A stretch of DNA of 38,509 nt from Methylotenera sp. (GTDB lineage Bacteria > Pseudomonadota > Gammaproteobacteria > Burkholderiales > Methylophilaceae). The notes under the pieces are model-generated. The model had not been told where the DNA came from and did not search any database. It was given only the letters and a program-made list of their open reading frames with translations. Shown one piece after another: positions 1-10,787 of this stretch. Within the stretch, counting starts at the first letter, position 1. Every line of letters begins with the position of its first letter. The stretch lies in assembly GCA_020035195.1 (NCBI GenBank), contig JAIQBT010000070.1:1-38509 (forward strand), given 5' to 3'. A program made the position numbers and the translations under genes.

Positions 1-11
1 GAGAATTAAGT

Positions 12-530
12 ATGTCGAAATTAACTGCACTTGCATTAAGTATTGCTGTTTTAGGTGGTGTGTGGGCGTTCATTGCGTTAGGACCATTAGGCGCAGAGGA
101 CGGAACGGTTGAAGCCTTAGTATGGGTTGGCTTTATCGCTTGGGGATGTTACTTCCACAGTGGCGCTGATGACGCTGCATTACAAAAAACCATCGCAGGC
201 ATGATATACGGTGCTGTTCTTGCTGGTGTTGCCTTAACCTTAGTGGGCTCTAATCCACTAGGCTTAGCCGGCGCTGTCGGTCCAGCCGTTTACATCGCTG
301 CAACAGTGTTCCTTTTAGTCATAGTGGCAGGGCAAAACTTACTATCCGTGGTGCCAGCAAATGTTTATGGTTATGCTGCAACAGCCGGTTACGCATTGCA
401 AACGCCTACTGCAGGCAGTGTGATGGCAACAGATTTAAGCAACCCAGTGTTACTTGTTGCTTTATCCGTTGTGCTAGGTACATTGTTTGGCATGGCATCA
501 GGCAAACTTGCGGGTGCGCTAAGTAAGTAA
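12..530 (+). CDS. DUF1097-family inner membrane protein
   Basis: 172-aa ORF with several TM segments; DUF1097/YcdZ-like sequence (WGCYFHSGAD...); followed by a terminator. Confidence 0.75.
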   Translation: MSKLTALALSIAVLGGVWAFIALGPLGAEDGTVEALVWVGFIAWGCYFHSGADDAALQKTIAGMIYGAVLAGVALTLVGSNPLGLAGAVGPAVYIAATVFLLVIVAGQNLLSVVPANVYGYAATAGYALQTPTAGSVMATDLSNPVLLVALSVVLGTLFGMASGKLAGALSK

Positions 531-550
531 TTTCAACGCTTAATTTAAGC

Positions 551-579
551 AAAAAAACCGCCTTTATGGCGGTTTTTTT
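551..579 (+). terminator. Rho-independent terminator
   Basis: aaaaaaaccgcctttatggcggttttttt: GC stem with A/T flanks, likely bidirectional. Confidence 0.85.
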
Positions 580-598
580 ATGCCTAGTGCTTAGGCGC

Positions 599-1474
599 TT
601 AATTATTTTTTACGATTTTAAAGCCGTAGTACGTACCAAATTCACCTTCGGATTCATGGTAAACAAACAGCATGTCGTTGGCATAACCCGTGCCATTGAG
701 GTGGTTGTGTGAACGCAATTTCATGTCCTTAGGCAAGGCGCTCTTACCTTGGTATTGGCCGTTTAAATTGAACACCAATACCGATTTATGATCGACATCC
801 AGTAGTAAAAGCTCTTCATTTTTAACCCCGCTGTAGGCCACGAAGTAATCACTTACGTCATCGCTAGCCGCACCCGCTTTAGCGATGTCCAGTGTGATTT
901 CACTGGACGGCTCACGCAGTCTTAAATCCACTACCAAGACCTTGTTGCTGCGGCCTTGCTTCGCATAATACAAGCCCGTTTCTGGGTTGTAACTGGGCAT
1001 GGTGTTGGCATCACCAAAAGCTGGATTAAAGCCGGCCACATCGTTTGAGCTGTCTTTCACTTCGCCGGATTCGGTTAAATCCAAAGAATAAATGCCGGTG
1101 TTAGGTGAAAACCCACCGTAGCTAGAAATGTTGTAGGTAATGGTTTCTAATTTATGGCTGTTGCTGTTGTAATAAATGGAGCGGTTGTCGTAACCAGGAC
1201 GCGCTGAATTTAGGTATTTGCCGTCCTCGTCGTAAGTGTGTATCAAGGATTTGGAGATGGGCGCCTCAAACTCGCTGCCCATAGGCGCCAAGCCACCATC
1301 GGCAATGTAATAGCGTTTTAAGCTGGCGATGTGCGCTACCGTCATGGGCCGCGTGCTGGATTTTTTGGCCAAGGGTATTTTCACGCCTACTTGCGCGTCG
1401 GCGAGAATTTCTGCATGGGCAAGGTGCCCGGCCGTTGAGATGGCCACTGTAAGTAATAGGGTGGAAATACGCAT
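599..1474 (-). CDS. exported protein, possible beta-propeller
   Basis: 291-aa ORF with N-terminal signal peptide (MRISTLLLTVAISTAGHLAHA); repeated strand-like segments. Confidence 0.6.
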   Translation of the reverse strand: MRISTLLLTVAISTAGHLAHAEILADAQVGVKIPLAKKSSTRPMTVAHIASLKRYYIADGGLAPMGSEFEAPISKSLIHTYDEDGKYLNSARPGYDNRSIYYNSNSHKLETITYNISSYGGFSPNTGIYSLDLTESGEVKDSSNDVAGFNPAFGDANTMPSYNPETGLYYAKQGRSNKVLVVDLRLREPSSEITLDIAKAGAASDDVSDYFVAYSGVKNEELLLLDVDHKSVLVFNLNGQYQGKSALPKDMKLRSHNHLNGTGYANDMLFVYHESEGEFGTYYGFKIVKNN

Positions 1475-1543
1475 AAATAAACTTTCTTTAATGACTAGAT
1501 TAATAGTGGGATAAGTCTTGGGGTTAGTGTTATTCGTTCAAGC

Positions 1544-2590
1544 TTAGTTCGTTTGTTTTTCAATGAGCATGGCATCGCCGTAACTAAAAAACCGGTATTG
1601 TTTACTAATGGCATGCGCATAAGCGACTTTAATGTTATCGAGTCCAGCGAAGGCTGACACTAACATAAGCAGCGTGCTTTTGGGTAGGTGAAAGTTGGTA
1701 AACAAACGATCGACCACCTTAAATTGGTAACCAGGGGTGATGAAAATATCGGTGTCACCACTGCCTGCTTGCAAGAGTGTGCTTGCCCCGTCATTGAGTT
1801 TAGCCGCGCTTTCCAATGCCCGCAATGCCGTGGTGCCAACGGCCGTGACTTTGCCGCCTTGTTGTCTGGTTTGCAGTATCAAGTCCACCGTGGCCGCCGG
1901 TATGCTGTACAACTCGCTGTGCATTTTATGCTCGGCTATGTTGTCCACCCGCACCGGTTGAAATGTTCCAGCTCCCACGTGCAAGGTCACGTAAGCGATG
2001 CCTATGCCTTGGTTTTTTATGGTAGCCAACATGGCCTCGTTAAAATGCAAACCTGCGGTGGGTGCGGCAACCGCCCCAGGGTGTTTACTAAACACCGTTT
2101 GATAACGGGCTTCGTCCTCGCTAGTGGCTACATGGGTGATATAAGGCGGCAAGGGCAGGGCGCCGTGCTGATCGAGCAAATCCAACACCGCCGTTTCACT
2201 CAAAAAACGCAGCTCGAATAAATCGTCATGACGTGCCGTGACTTCGGCATCAAAGGCATTGGATAAATTAATTAAGCTGCCCACTTTCGGCGCACGCGAG
2301 GCGCGAATGTGCGCGTAAGCGGTATGCATATCCAGCACGCGCTCTATCAAGACTTCCACATTACCACCGCTGTGTTTATGCCCGAATAGGCGTGCTTTAA
2401 TCACGCGGGTGTCGTTAAACACCAGCAAATCGCCGGGCGCTAAATAGGCTGTTAAATCTAGGAATTGTTTATCACTGAGGCTGCCGTCTTCGCCGTTCAG
2501 GTGCAACATGCGGCTGGCGGTTCGATCGTCGGTAGGATGTTGGGCAATTAATGCATCGGGCAAATAAAAATCGAAATCTTCTGTACGCAT
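1544..2590 (-). CDS. queA: S-adenosylmethionine:tRNA ribosyltransferase-isomerase
   Basis: 348 aa; [37 protein letters not shown] and [10 protein letters not shown] motifs characteristic of QueA. Confidence 0.97.
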   Translation of the reverse strand: MRTEDFDFYLPDALIAQHPTDDRTASRMLHLNGEDGSLSDKQFLDLTAYLAPGDLLVFNDTRVIKARLFGHKHSGGNVEVLIERVLDMHTAYAHIRASRAPKVGSLINLSNAFDAEVTARHDDLFELRFLSETAVLDLLDQHGALPLPPYITHVATSEDEARYQTVFSKHPGAVAAPTAGLHFNEAMLATIKNQGIGIAYVTLHVGAGTFQPVRVDNIAEHKMHSELYSIPAATVDLILQTRQQGGKVTAVGTTALRALESAAKLNDGASTLLQAGSGDTDIFITPGYQFKVVDRLFTNFHLPKSTLLMLVSAFAGLDNIKVAYAHAISKQYRFFSYGDAMLIEKQTN

Positions 2591-2653
2591 AATTCCCAGA
2601 GCTTGTTATAATAGCGAAATCGCAAATTATACAGTAATGAATAATCCAACGAA

Positions 2654-2740
2654 GCCCGGGTGGCGGAATTGGTAGACGCACGGGACTCAAAATCCCGCGC
2701 TGGCAACAGCGTGCCGGTTCGATTCCGGCCCCGGGCACCA
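2654..2740 (+). tRNA. tRNA-Leu(CAA)
   Basis: gcccggg...cccgggcacca acceptor stem with encoded CCA; anticodon stem cggga-CTCAAAA-tcccg gives anticodon CAA; long variable arm; GGTTCGATTCC T-arm. Confidence 0.95.
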
Positions 2741-2749
2741 AGTAAAATA

Positions 2750-2779
2750 AAAGCTTAACCAACAGGTTAGGCTTTTTTT
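2750..2779 (+). terminator. terminator downstream of tRNA-Leu
   Basis: aagcttaacc-aaca-ggttaggctt stem (one G-U) followed by a T run. Confidence 0.8.
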
Positions 2780-2825
2780 ACGTCTATAAAATCCTCTGGC
2801 TTGCCCTCAATAACTAGCAGCCAAT

Positions 2826-3896
2826 TTAGGGTGCGGGATTCATCATGCGTAAATGCAAATCTTCAATTTCCAACATCACCTCGGCTGATAGTTGCGTATC
2901 CCATGCCGCGATATTTTCTCTGAGCTGATCCATGTTGGTGGCGCCTATGATGGTGCTGGTGACGAACCAACGGTGGTAAACAAAAGATAAAGCCAATTGC
3001 GTTGGTGTCAAGCCATGCGCCCTAGCCAGCTCCGCGTAGGCCTTGCTGGCTGGGGTGACATTGGGTTTTTTATAGCGCTGGGCATAGCCTAAAAATTGCG
3101 TTACGCGCCCAGACGCAGCAGGGTTGTCTATGTACTTGCCGGTTAAATGCCCAAAGGCCAGGGGCGAATAAGCCAGCAGGCTGACTTCTTCGCGGAACAG
3201 CACTTCAGACATGCCAAATTCCATGCCGCGATTGAGCAGGTTGTAGCAATTTTGAACCGTGACCACTCGGGGTAAATCGTATTCCTTGGCTATGCGTAAA
3301 AACTCCATCAAGCCCCAAGGCTGTTCGTTGGAGAGGCCCACATAACGCACCTTGCCTTCTTTGATCAGTTCAGCCAATGTTTCAAGTTGGTTGTGTATGG
3401 ACACCCATGCCTTGCGTTCGCCCTCTTGGTATTGGCCTGACACATACTCGTTGGCCGGATCAAATAAGTATTGCCCAAACATGGGCACATTACGTTCAGG
3501 CCAATGCAATTGGTAAATATCGATGTAATCGGTTTGCATGCGCTTGAGCGAGCCTTCAATGGCGGCACGAATGTTGGCTTTATCTAAACAGGGTGGGCCG
3601 CCGCGTATCCAATCCATCCCGCGTCTTGGCCCAGCCACTTTGCCGCCCAACACAATTTTGTCGCGCTGCTGGTTTTTAAGCCAATGGCCGATGATGGTTT
3701 CTGTGCGCGTGTAGGTTTCTGCTTTAGGCGGCACTGGGTACATCTCGGCGGTATCAATAAAATTAATGCCATTCGCCACGGCATAGTCGAGCTGGTCGAA
3801 GGCTTGGGCTTGGGTATTTTGATCACCATAGGTCATGGTGCCCAAGCAGATGGCAGACATGTTTAAATCGGTATTGGCGATGCGGCGGTATTGCAT
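2826..3896 (-). CDS. tas: NADP(H)-dependent aldo/keto reductase, Tas-like
   Basis: 356 aa; MQYRRIANTDLNMSAICLGTMTYG...FIDTAEMYPVPP, Tas-type aldo/keto reductase motifs. Confidence 0.9.
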   Translation of the reverse strand: MQYRRIANTDLNMSAICLGTMTYGDQNTQAQAFDQLDYAVANGINFIDTAEMYPVPPKAETYTRTETIIGHWLKNQQRDKIVLGGKVAGPRRGMDWIRGGPPCLDKANIRAAIEGSLKRMQTDYIDIYQLHWPERNVPMFGQYLFDPANEYVSGQYQEGERKAWVSIHNQLETLAELIKEGKVRYVGLSNEQPWGLMEFLRIAKEYDLPRVVTVQNCYNLLNRGMEFGMSEVLFREEVSLLAYSPLAFGHLTGKYIDNPAASGRVTQFLGYAQRYKKPNVTPASKAYAELARAHGLTPTQLALSFVYHRWFVTSTIIGATNMDQLRENIAAWDTQLSAEVMLEIEDLHLRMMNPAP

Positions 3897-3984
3897 TGAT
3901 TTCCTGTGGCTAATGACTCATTAGCTTGAATTGTACCCTTTAAAAAATTAAAAGCTAAAGTGCCAACTACACTTTTATCGACAC

Positions 3985-4056
3985 TCAATTTTGGCGGTTT
4001 TTAGCTTGTTGGCAGGCGGCACAAATTTTACTGGGGAAGTTTTCTTTTTTTAGCAT
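3985..4056 (-). pseudogene. short ORF resembling the N-terminus of DUF2256, possibly truncated
   Basis: MLKKENFPSKICAACQQAKNRQN*: matches the KKxxLPsKxCxxC start of DUF2256 but lacks the following RPFxWRKKW segment. Confidence 0.3.
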
Positions 4057-4102
4057 GGCAAAGCAATAATGGCGCTGGCAGATGAGCAGTCCATGTTGAC
4101 CA

Positions 4103-5383
4103 CTACATCGAGGCAGGCCGTCTGTTTTCCGGTTTGACCAATAACAGGTGCACATTGCCCAAAGCCCTTTCTTCAAAGCCGCCCTCGCAATAGCACAAGT
4201 AGAAATCCCACATGCGCAGGAAGGTGTCTGGGTAACCTAATTGCCTAACTTCTGGCAGGCGATTTAAAAAGTTTTTTCGCCATTCGGCCAAGGTTCTAGC
4301 GTAATGCGGGCCTATGTCTTCTAGGTCGAAGACGCGCATGTCGGTCGACTGGGTGATGCTGTTGAGCATGGCCGTGACGGATGGAATGCAGCTGCCAGGA
4401 AAGATATGGCGCTGGATGAAATCCACCGATTTAATGGCTGCGGCGTAGCGTTGATCCACGATGGTGATGGCTTGCAGCAGCATCATGCCGCTGGGTTTTA
4501 ACAAGGCGCTGCAGCAGGCAAAATAGGTGTTGTAGTATTGGTGGCCAACGGCCTCTATCATTTCTATGGACACTAGCTTATCGTATTGGCCGCTGAGGTC
4601 GCGGTAATCGGTCAGCAATACCGTGATTTGCTTGTCTAAGCCCAAGGCGGCGATGCGTTCTTTGGCCAAGACGAACTGGGCTTGCGAGATGGTGGTGGTG
4701 GTAATTTGGCAGCCGTAATGTTGCGCGGCATAAATAGCAAAACCGCCCCAACCGGTGCCTATCTCCAGCACGTGGTCGGTGACTTTCAAATCCAATTTTT
4801 TGCAGATGCATTTAAGTTTATTTAGCGACGCTTGCTCTAAGCTGTCCTCCGGCGATTCAAACACGGCCGAGGAGTACATCATGGTAGGATCCAGCATCAA
4901 CCTAAAAAAATCGTTGCCCAAATCATAATGGGCGGCGATGTTGCGACGACTGCCTTGCTGGGTATTTTTATTCAAGCGATGCAAGAAGGCTTGTATGGGC
5001 GTCGTTAACTTGGCCAAACCGCCTTCTATGCCGTCCAACAAGGATTGGTTGCGCACCATCAGTCGGATCAGGTTGGTGAGGTTGTCGCATTCGTATAAAT
5101 CGCGCATGTAAGCTTCGCCTGCGCCTATCGAACCACCGAACACCACTTCCCCATAAAATTGCGGGTCTTTAACGGTGAGCATCACCTGAATGTCAGTCAA
5201 AGCCGCGGCCGAGTTAGTCGCACCAAAGGTCAGCGTTTCTAGCCCATCTATCAAGGTCAGTGTGCCGTGTTGCAGTGGCTTGAGCCGTTGCCGTAAAATT
5301 TGCTTGGCCAAGCGGTCTAAGCGCCTAGGTTTTGGGGTAAATTTACCTAATGCAGGGTTGATGGTAGGCAGGAGTTTGTTCAT
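4103..5383 (-). CDS. cyclopropane-fatty-acyl-phospholipid synthase family protein
   Basis: 426 aa; NIAAHYDLGNDFFRLMLDPTMMYSSAVF, VLEIGTGWGGFAIYAA, VSIEMIEAVGHQY motifs. Confidence 0.93.
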   Translation of the reverse strand: MNKLLPTINPALGKFTPKPRRLDRLAKQILRQRLKPLQHGTLTLIDGLETLTFGATNSAAALTDIQVMLTVKDPQFYGEVVFGGSIGAGEAYMRDLYECDNLTNLIRLMVRNQSLLDGIEGGLAKLTTPIQAFLHRLNKNTQQGSRRNIAAHYDLGNDFFRLMLDPTMMYSSAVFESPEDSLEQASLNKLKCICKKLDLKVTDHVLEIGTGWGGFAIYAAQHYGCQITTTTISQAQFVLAKERIAALGLDKQITVLLTDYRDLSGQYDKLVSIEMIEAVGHQYYNTYFACCSALLKPSGMMLLQAITIVDQRYAAAIKSVDFIQRHIFPGSCIPSVTAMLNSITQSTDMRVFDLEDIGPHYARTLAEWRKNFLNRLPEVRQLGYPDTFLRMWDFYLCYCEGGFEERALGNVHLLLVKPENRRPASM

Positions 5384-5399
5384 GGGTACGGTCTATCGA

Positions 5400-6158
5400 T
5401 TAGGGATGGGGAATAAATGGAACGCGTTTGAGCCACAGTTTGAGCGCCTGCCAATAAATGGCCAAGATGACTTTAAGCGTCATGAAAGGGTAATGCAACA
5501 ATACTTTAAACATAGCGCTTGGCGACAGCTCCAGCCTGTTTAGCGTGAGCGTAGCATCGAATTTTTTTACACCGGCTTGGGCATTTTCCATGTGCACAAA
5601 CAGCTGCGCGTCGGGGATATTAAAGCGCCAATCGTAATCCATGTTCATGGGCAGAAAAGGCGACACATGGAAGGATTTTTCAAACAAAAACCGATATGGT
5701 GGGTGTTGCGTTTGGCAATTTAAAACGTAACGGTGCCGCTCGCCCCAAGGCGTGTTGGTGATCTCGGCTACGATGTATTGCAATTCTTGATCCGACTGGT
5801 CGAAACAATAATAAAAGCTGACCGGGTTAAAGATGAAACCAAAATAGCGCATGTGCGTGAGCAAGCGAATTGGGCCGGTGATGTGCTCGCCGGTTTCGGC
5901 ATAAACCAAGTGACGAATGGCGGCATCGAGATCTTGCGTTTGCCCATTGAAGTAATCCTGGCTAAGGAAACTGGCCAAATTGGCGCGTTGCCATGAGCAA
6001 AACCAATAGCGTTTAAACAGTTGCGGCAATTCCGCCAAATCCAAATACATCATGAATAAGGTGTAGTTAAAGCCATGCGGCACCGGCAGGTAGCGCTGAT
6101 GCTTAACATGGCCTGTGTAGATGCCACTCTTAAGCTGGGTCACGATGCTAGGGCCCAA
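5400..6158 (-). CDS. DUF1365 domain protein
   Basis: 252 aa; [42 protein letters not shown] motifs. Confidence 0.93.
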   Translation of the reverse strand: MGPSIVTQLKSGIYTGHVKHQRYLPVPHGFNYTLFMMYLDLAELPQLFKRYWFCSWQRANLASFLSQDYFNGQTQDLDAAIRHLVYAETGEHITGPIRLLTHMRYFGFIFNPVSFYYCFDQSDQELQYIVAEITNTPWGERHRYVLNCQTQHPPYRFLFEKSFHVSPFLPMNMDYDWRFNIPDAQLFVHMENAQAGVKKFDATLTLNRLELSPSAMFKVLLHYPFMTLKVILAIYWQALKLWLKRVPFIPHP

Positions 6159-7390
6159 TTAAAATGCGCTAGCGCCGCTAAGGCGCTGACTACGCCGTCT
6201 TCATGAAAGCCATTGCGCCAATAAGCACCTGCATAGGCCGTGCGCTGATGACCACTGATTTCCGCGTGCCTGGCTTGAGCGGCTATGCCGGCTGGGCTAA
6301 AGACCGGGTGCGTGTAGTCCAGTGTTTTGATGATTTTTTCATGGACAATTTTGCCGGTGTGATTAAGCGTCACTAAAAATGGCTCTGGCGAATCCAAGGA
6401 TTGCAGTATGTTCATGTTGTAGGTGACCGCAGCCAATCCTAAGGGTTGGGCAGTGAGGTGGTAATTCCATGCGGCCCAGGCCAATTTCCTTTTAGGCATC
6501 AGCGTGGCATCCGTGTGCAACACGACGCGATTTTTTTGATAAGGCAGGGCCCCCAATATTTCCCGCTCTTGCGCACTGGCATCGCTCAGTAGGCTTAAAG
6601 CTTGATCGCTGTGGCAAGCGAAAAACACCCAGTCAAATTTTTCTTCATCCTGACCTTTAGCCCGCAACCACGCACCATCGCTGCTGCGACGAACGCTTTC
6701 TATGGGCGTATTTAAACGAATTTTGTCTCGAAAACTGGCCGTCAATTTTTCCACATAGGCTTGCGATCCTCCCTTAATCACACGCCACTCGGGTCGATTA
6801 GACACGCTTAACATGCCGTGGTTATGAAAAAAGCGGATGAAAAACTTGCTGGGGAAATCAAACATTTGCTTGGGCGATGCCGACCAGATGGCCGAGCCCA
6901 TAGGAATAATGTAATGCTTGATGAAGGACTCACTGTAACGGTGTTTTTTTAAGTAGTCAGCAAATGGCAGGTCGGCGACGTCGTCCCCTAACAACAAAGG
7001 CGCTTCTTTATTAAAGCGCAGTATGTCTTTAATCATGCGCAAAAAGCTGGGTCGCAATAGGTTGCGCCGTTGCGCAAACAGGCTGTTTAAACTGGTGCCG
7101 TTGTACTCTAAGCCGGACACCTCATCGTGCACACTGAAGCTCATTTGGCTGGCTTGGGTGGCAACGCCCAGCTCATCCATTAATGCGATGAAGTTCGGGT
7201 AAGTCCAATTGTTATAAACAATAAAGCCGGTGTCTATGCTGTACTCACGACCAAAGGCTTGCACGCGGTGCGTGTGGGTGTGCCCACCGACATGGCTGTC
7301 GGCACTAAAGACGGTGATGTCGTGGTTTTTTTGCAAGTGCCAAGCCAGGGTGTTGCCGGCAATGCCTGACCCTATAATCGCTACCTTCAT
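6140..7390 (-). CDS. FAD-dependent amine-oxidase-like NAD(P)-binding protein
   Basis: 416 aa; [19 protein letters not shown] Rossmann motif; [10 protein letters not shown]; typical partner of DUF1365 and CFA genes. Confidence 0.92.
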   Translation of the reverse strand: MKVAIIGSGIAGNTLAWHLQKNHDITVFSADSHVGGHTHTHRVQAFGREYSIDTGFIVYNNWTYPNFIALMDELGVATQASQMSFSVHDEVSGLEYNGTSLNSLFAQRRNLLRPSFLRMIKDILRFNKEAPLLLGDDVADLPFADYLKKHRYSESFIKHYIIPMGSAIWSASPKQMFDFPSKFFIRFFHNHGMLSVSNRPEWRVIKGGSQAYVEKLTASFRDKIRLNTPIESVRRSSDGAWLRAKGQDEEKFDWVFFACHSDQALSLLSDASAQEREILGALPYQKNRVVLHTDATLMPKRKLAWAAWNYHLTAQPLGLAAVTYNMNILQSLDSPEPFLVTLNHTGKIVHEKIIKTLDYTHPVFSPAGIAAQARHAEISGHQRTAYAGAYWRNGFHEDGVVSALAALAHFNWALAS

Positions 7391-8304
7391 TTACCGGTGC
7401 GCTTTTGGCTGAGCACGTCGACCGGCACTTTTCTTAAGTCCCAGACCAAGCCGAGTGCGGATAGGATTTTTAAGCCGTAATAGGTTAAATCGATTTCCCA
7501 CCAATAAAAACCTTGCCTGGCTGAGCTGGGGAAGTGGTGGTGGTTGTTATGCCAACCTTCGCCCAAAGTGAATAGCGCAATCAAGGGGTTGTTGCGGCTG
7601 TCGTCGTTGGTTAGAAATCGCCGTTTACCCCAAACATGGGCCAATGAGTTGACCGTGAAGGTCATGTGGTAAAGAAAAACCGTGGAGATCACAAAGCCCC
7701 AAACCAATAGCTGCATGCCGTTGGTTTGCAAGTGCGGCGCGCTGTTTTCTAGCCAAGCGCCTAAGCAAAATAGCGCTAGCGCTAGCACGATGGGGGCCAC
7801 CGCATCAAAGCGATCCAATAGTTTTAGCTCCGGGTAGTGCAACCAATCTTTAATGCGCTCATTTTTAGATTTAAAGTTTTTGTTGGCTAAAAACCAGCTC
7901 AAATGGCTCCAAAAAAAGCCGTGTTGTTTCGGTGAATGCGGGTCCTCAGGGTGGTCTGAATGGGCATGGTGATGCCTATGGTGGGAGGCCCACCATAAGG
8001 GTCCGCGTTGCGCAGCACTAGCGGCTAAGAAGGCGAAAATAAATTGCACCGGCCTGGACGTTTTAAACGCCTTATGCGCGAAGTAACGGTGGTAAAAACC
8101 GGTGATGGCAAACATTCTAAGTAGGTATAAAAGCGTGGCGATGGCGATGGCGATGGGGCTAAATTCCACCCAAAAAACCGCAAAACAGGCCAAGTGCAAA
8201 ACGATAAAAGGCAGCACCCGCAAAAATTGTATTTTTTCTGGATTTTCATCGGCCGCGACTGCGGCTTGATTATCGAACCAAGAAACGATGGTTTTATAAA
8301 ACAT
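7387..8304 (-). CDS. fatty acid (acyl-CoA/lipid) desaturase
   Basis: 305 aa; three histidine boxes HRYFAH, HRHHHAH, HNNHHH; multiple TM segments. Confidence 0.93.
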   Translation of the reverse strand: MFYKTIVSWFDNQAAVAADENPEKIQFLRVLPFIVLHLACFAVFWVEFSPIAIAIATLLYLLRMFAITGFYHRYFAHKAFKTSRPVQFIFAFLAASAAQRGPLWWASHHRHHHAHSDHPEDPHSPKQHGFFWSHLSWFLANKNFKSKNERIKDWLHYPELKLLDRFDAVAPIVLALALFCLGAWLENSAPHLQTNGMQLLVWGFVISTVFLYHMTFTVNSLAHVWGKRRFLTNDDSRNNPLIALFTLGEGWHNNHHHFPSSARQGFYWWEIDLTYYGLKILSALGLVWDLRKVPVDVLSQKRTGK

Positions 8305-8316
8305 GAGGGACTGCCC

Positions 8317-8838
8317 TTAATTTTTTTGCTGATGAGGAATTTTAACTAATTTGCTGACATCGTAGCCCATGCCTTTGATTTGTTCTACAAAGCCTTGGTA
8401 TTGCGCGTCCGGCATCTGGGCTTGGCGTGACATCAGCCAAACATAATCCCGTGCATTTCTTGCAATGATGGTGGTTTGGTAAGCCTCATCCAAATAGACG
8501 ATGCGGTACTCGGCTTTGATGGGCCAAACAAATTGCATGCCCCATACGGCATTACCCGTGTTGGGCACCACAAAGCCGGTGGGTTGGTAGCGCTTTAGCT
8601 CACCGTCAAACGCCCCTTGGTTAAAGGTGAATGTGGTGTTGATGCGTCCATCGGCGCCCATGGCATAGGATTCAACGCCATTGTGCACGCCCTTTTCAAT
8701 GAATGTCGGTATGCAGGCAATCACGTACCAATCGCCCATGAATTGATCCAGCTTCACTTGCTTAACGGTAGGGATGGGCGCCATGTGGCTGCAAGCGCTA
8801 AATAACACGCATAAAGTACTTAACAAGGTTTTCTTCAT
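8317..8838 (-). CDS. lipocalin-family lipoprotein (Blc-like)
   Basis: lipobox-like LFSAC; VKQVKLDQFMGDWYVIACIPT lipocalin motif; start moved to the MKKTLLSTL methionine. Confidence 0.88.
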   Translation of the reverse strand: MKKTLLSTLCVLFSACSHMAPIPTVKQVKLDQFMGDWYVIACIPTFIEKGVHNGVESYAMGADGRINTTFTFNQGAFDGELKRYQPTGFVVPNTGNAVWGMQFVWPIKAEYRIVYLDEAYQTTIIARNARDYVWLMSRQAQMPDAQYQGFVEQIKGMGYDVSKLVKIPHQQKN

Positions 8839-8851
8839 TTTTTCACTTCTA

Positions 8852-9481
8852 TTATTTAAGGGCGTAATCGATACGACCATCGGGGGTGGTGGATTGCAGC
8901 GCTAGCCACTCACCGTCCAAACCGTACCACAGGTCTATGACAAATTTATTGGTATTAATTTTATAGCGTTCGGCCTTCACCGCTTGGCCTTTGGCCAGTA
9001 TGGTTTCTTGCCCCAGCGCACTGATTTGGGCATTCAAGTACTCGCCGGTTTGTGGGTTTAGCAATTTTTTTTGCTGCAGTATTTTTGGGTTCCAATAGGC
9101 AAAGGTCATCACACATTGTTGGCTTATTTCCAGTGGCGTTGGCGCGGCTAACCTAAACATGGCTTTGTCTTGCGTGCCTCCTACCACGGTGGCTTTGCTG
9201 TTTTCTTGGGTTTTGGCCTCCAATTTTTTTAAGCAATCGTTTTGCCAAACTTCATTGGCCACGTGGTGGTATTTAAAAACGCTGATGGACAAAAATGTTA
9301 CATTAAATTTGGCCTCACTTTTTAAAGCCAATTGACCGTCCTCTTTAGCATCGAGCACAAACGCATGCGTGCCTATGGCTTTGCCGTCCATGGACACATC
9401 AAACTGCCAATCTTGGGCCAGGGCCAAGCATGGGCATAGCCAAACTAAAAAAAGCGCGCTTATAAATTGTCTGCGGGTCAT
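8852..9481 (-). CDS. exported protein, DUF6134-like
   Basis: 209 aa with signal peptide; WQFDVSMDGKAIGTHAFVL...WYGLDGEWLAL; embedded in the operon. Confidence 0.65.
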   Translation of the reverse strand: MTRRQFISALFLVWLCPCLALAQDWQFDVSMDGKAIGTHAFVLDAKEDGQLALKSEAKFNVTFLSISVFKYHHVANEVWQNDCLKKLEAKTQENSKATVVGGTQDKAMFRLAAPTPLEISQQCVMTFAYWNPKILQQKKLLNPQTGEYLNAQISALGQETILAKGQAVKAERYKINTNKFVIDLWYGLDGEWLALQSTTPDGRIDYALK

Positions 9482-9484
9482 GCC

Positions 9485-10264
9485 TTAATCCACTTTTTTT
9501 GGAAACCAGGGCACAAAGCCCGAGGTGGTTTTCATGTAAGTCGCGTAGCCAGGACGCCTAGTAGCAATGTCGGCTTCCAGTAATTTTGCGCCTGTCACTT
9601 TGACCAATAAATAGGCCATGAACAACGATGAGATAATCGCCCACCAATAGTCTGAGGCCACTGCGATGCACCCGTAGCCAAACCAAAGGCAGGCTTCACC
9701 AAAGTAATTGGGGTGGCGGGTATAACGCCAAAACCCGCTGCTTAAGACTTGATCTTTGTTGCGGGCTTGCGAGACAAAATGCGCCAATTGCCTGTCGCTC
9801 ACCACTTGAAAGCACATGCCGATTAGCCAGAGCATCAAGCCTAGCGCATCCCAGCCATTAAGTGGGCTGGCAGATAGGGTGGCGACGTGCAAGGGTAAGG
9901 CTATTATCCACGCCAACACGGCTTGCAATAGAAACACCAAATACAGGCTTTTCATTCGGAAGTTGGGTTCGTTATGGGCGCGTATGGCTTGGTAGCGTCC
10001 GTCTTCTGGCTTGTTGTGATTGCGCTTGTGCAAATGCCAACTGAGGCGGCAAGACCAAATGGCCACCAAGCTTAAAATCAACCAAGCGCGAGGGCCGGCT
10101 TCTGCGTAGGCAAAAAAACTAAACAGCGTGCTGAACAAGAAAAACATGGCCCACACGCTGTCCACCAAGGTGACATTGTTGTTTTTTAAACTTAAGGCCC
10201 AGGCCAATATGGCCATCATGCATAGCGGAACAAGGGTGATTAAGTAATGCGCAAAATTAAACAT
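9485..10264 (-). CDS. DUF1295 / steroid 5-alpha-reductase-like membrane protein
   Basis: 259 aa; SGFWRYTRHPNYFGEACLWFGYG motif typical of DUF1295. Confidence 0.92.
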   Translation of the reverse strand: MFNFAHYLITLVPLCMMAILAWALSLKNNNVTLVDSVWAMFFLFSTLFSFFAYAEAGPRAWLILSLVAIWSCRLSWHLHKRNHNKPEDGRYQAIRAHNEPNFRMKSLYLVFLLQAVLAWIIALPLHVATLSASPLNGWDALGLMLWLIGMCFQVVSDRQLAHFVSQARNKDQVLSSGFWRYTRHPNYFGEACLWFGYGCIAVASDYWWAIISSLFMAYLLVKVTGAKLLEADIATRRPGYATYMKTTSGFVPWFPKKVD

Positions 10265-10778
10265 GCTTAGACTCTGTTTGATTAAGGAATGAGGCTAGTT
10301 TTAGCAACAAAGGCACGGCGATGGCCCAGCCCATGGCTAAATACAACATGGCGAGGCTAAAGTTAGGCAAGCTAAGTGCACCGAGTCGCTCCCCTGCCCA
10401 ATAACATAAAGGTCCAGCAAGGCCGCCAAGCAAGACGGCAAGCGCCGTGTGCTTTTTCAGCCAAGCTAAGCTGATGTTTAAGGTGCTGGCAAATAAAGCC
10501 CACAAACTGATCATCCATGGTGGCGACAAGGCGTCTGGCCAAGAAGCCATGGGGCTAAACGTCACCCCATTTAATTGCAGTAACACGCTATCGAACACTA
10601 AACCGAATACGGCGGCCAACAACAGCAAACGGATTTCCGCTCTTTTTTGCTTGGATCGCGACAGGTGTAAGGTCAAGATGACTAAGGCATTAAGTACGCC
10701 CAACCATGGAGAGAGGTAAGCCGCCCCCAACACGCAGGCAAACCAGCCTATTTGAAAGCCGATGATATTAAATAACAT
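10257..10778 (-). CDS. DUF2878 membrane protein
   Basis: 173 aa polytopic protein; overlaps the DUF1295 start by 8 bp; sequence and position fit DUF2878. Confidence 0.75.
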   Translation of the reverse strand: MLFNIIGFQIGWFACVLGAAYLSPWLGVLNALVILTLHLSRSKQKRAEIRLLLLAAVFGLVFDSVLLQLNGVTFSPMASWPDALSPPWMISLWALFASTLNISLAWLKKHTALAVLLGGLAGPLCYWAGERLGALSLPNFSLAMLYLAMGWAIAVPLLLKLASFLNQTESKHV

Positions 10779-10787
10779 GCCTAGGCT

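Noticed and set aside
1688-2221. 177-aa plus-strand ORF antisense to queA
   Set aside because: Lies wholly inside well-supported queA and has no recognisable family features
8135-8160. Tandem gatggc hexamers inside the desaturase gene
   Set aside because: Short in-frame repeat encoding Ala-Ile; too short to support a phase-variation claim
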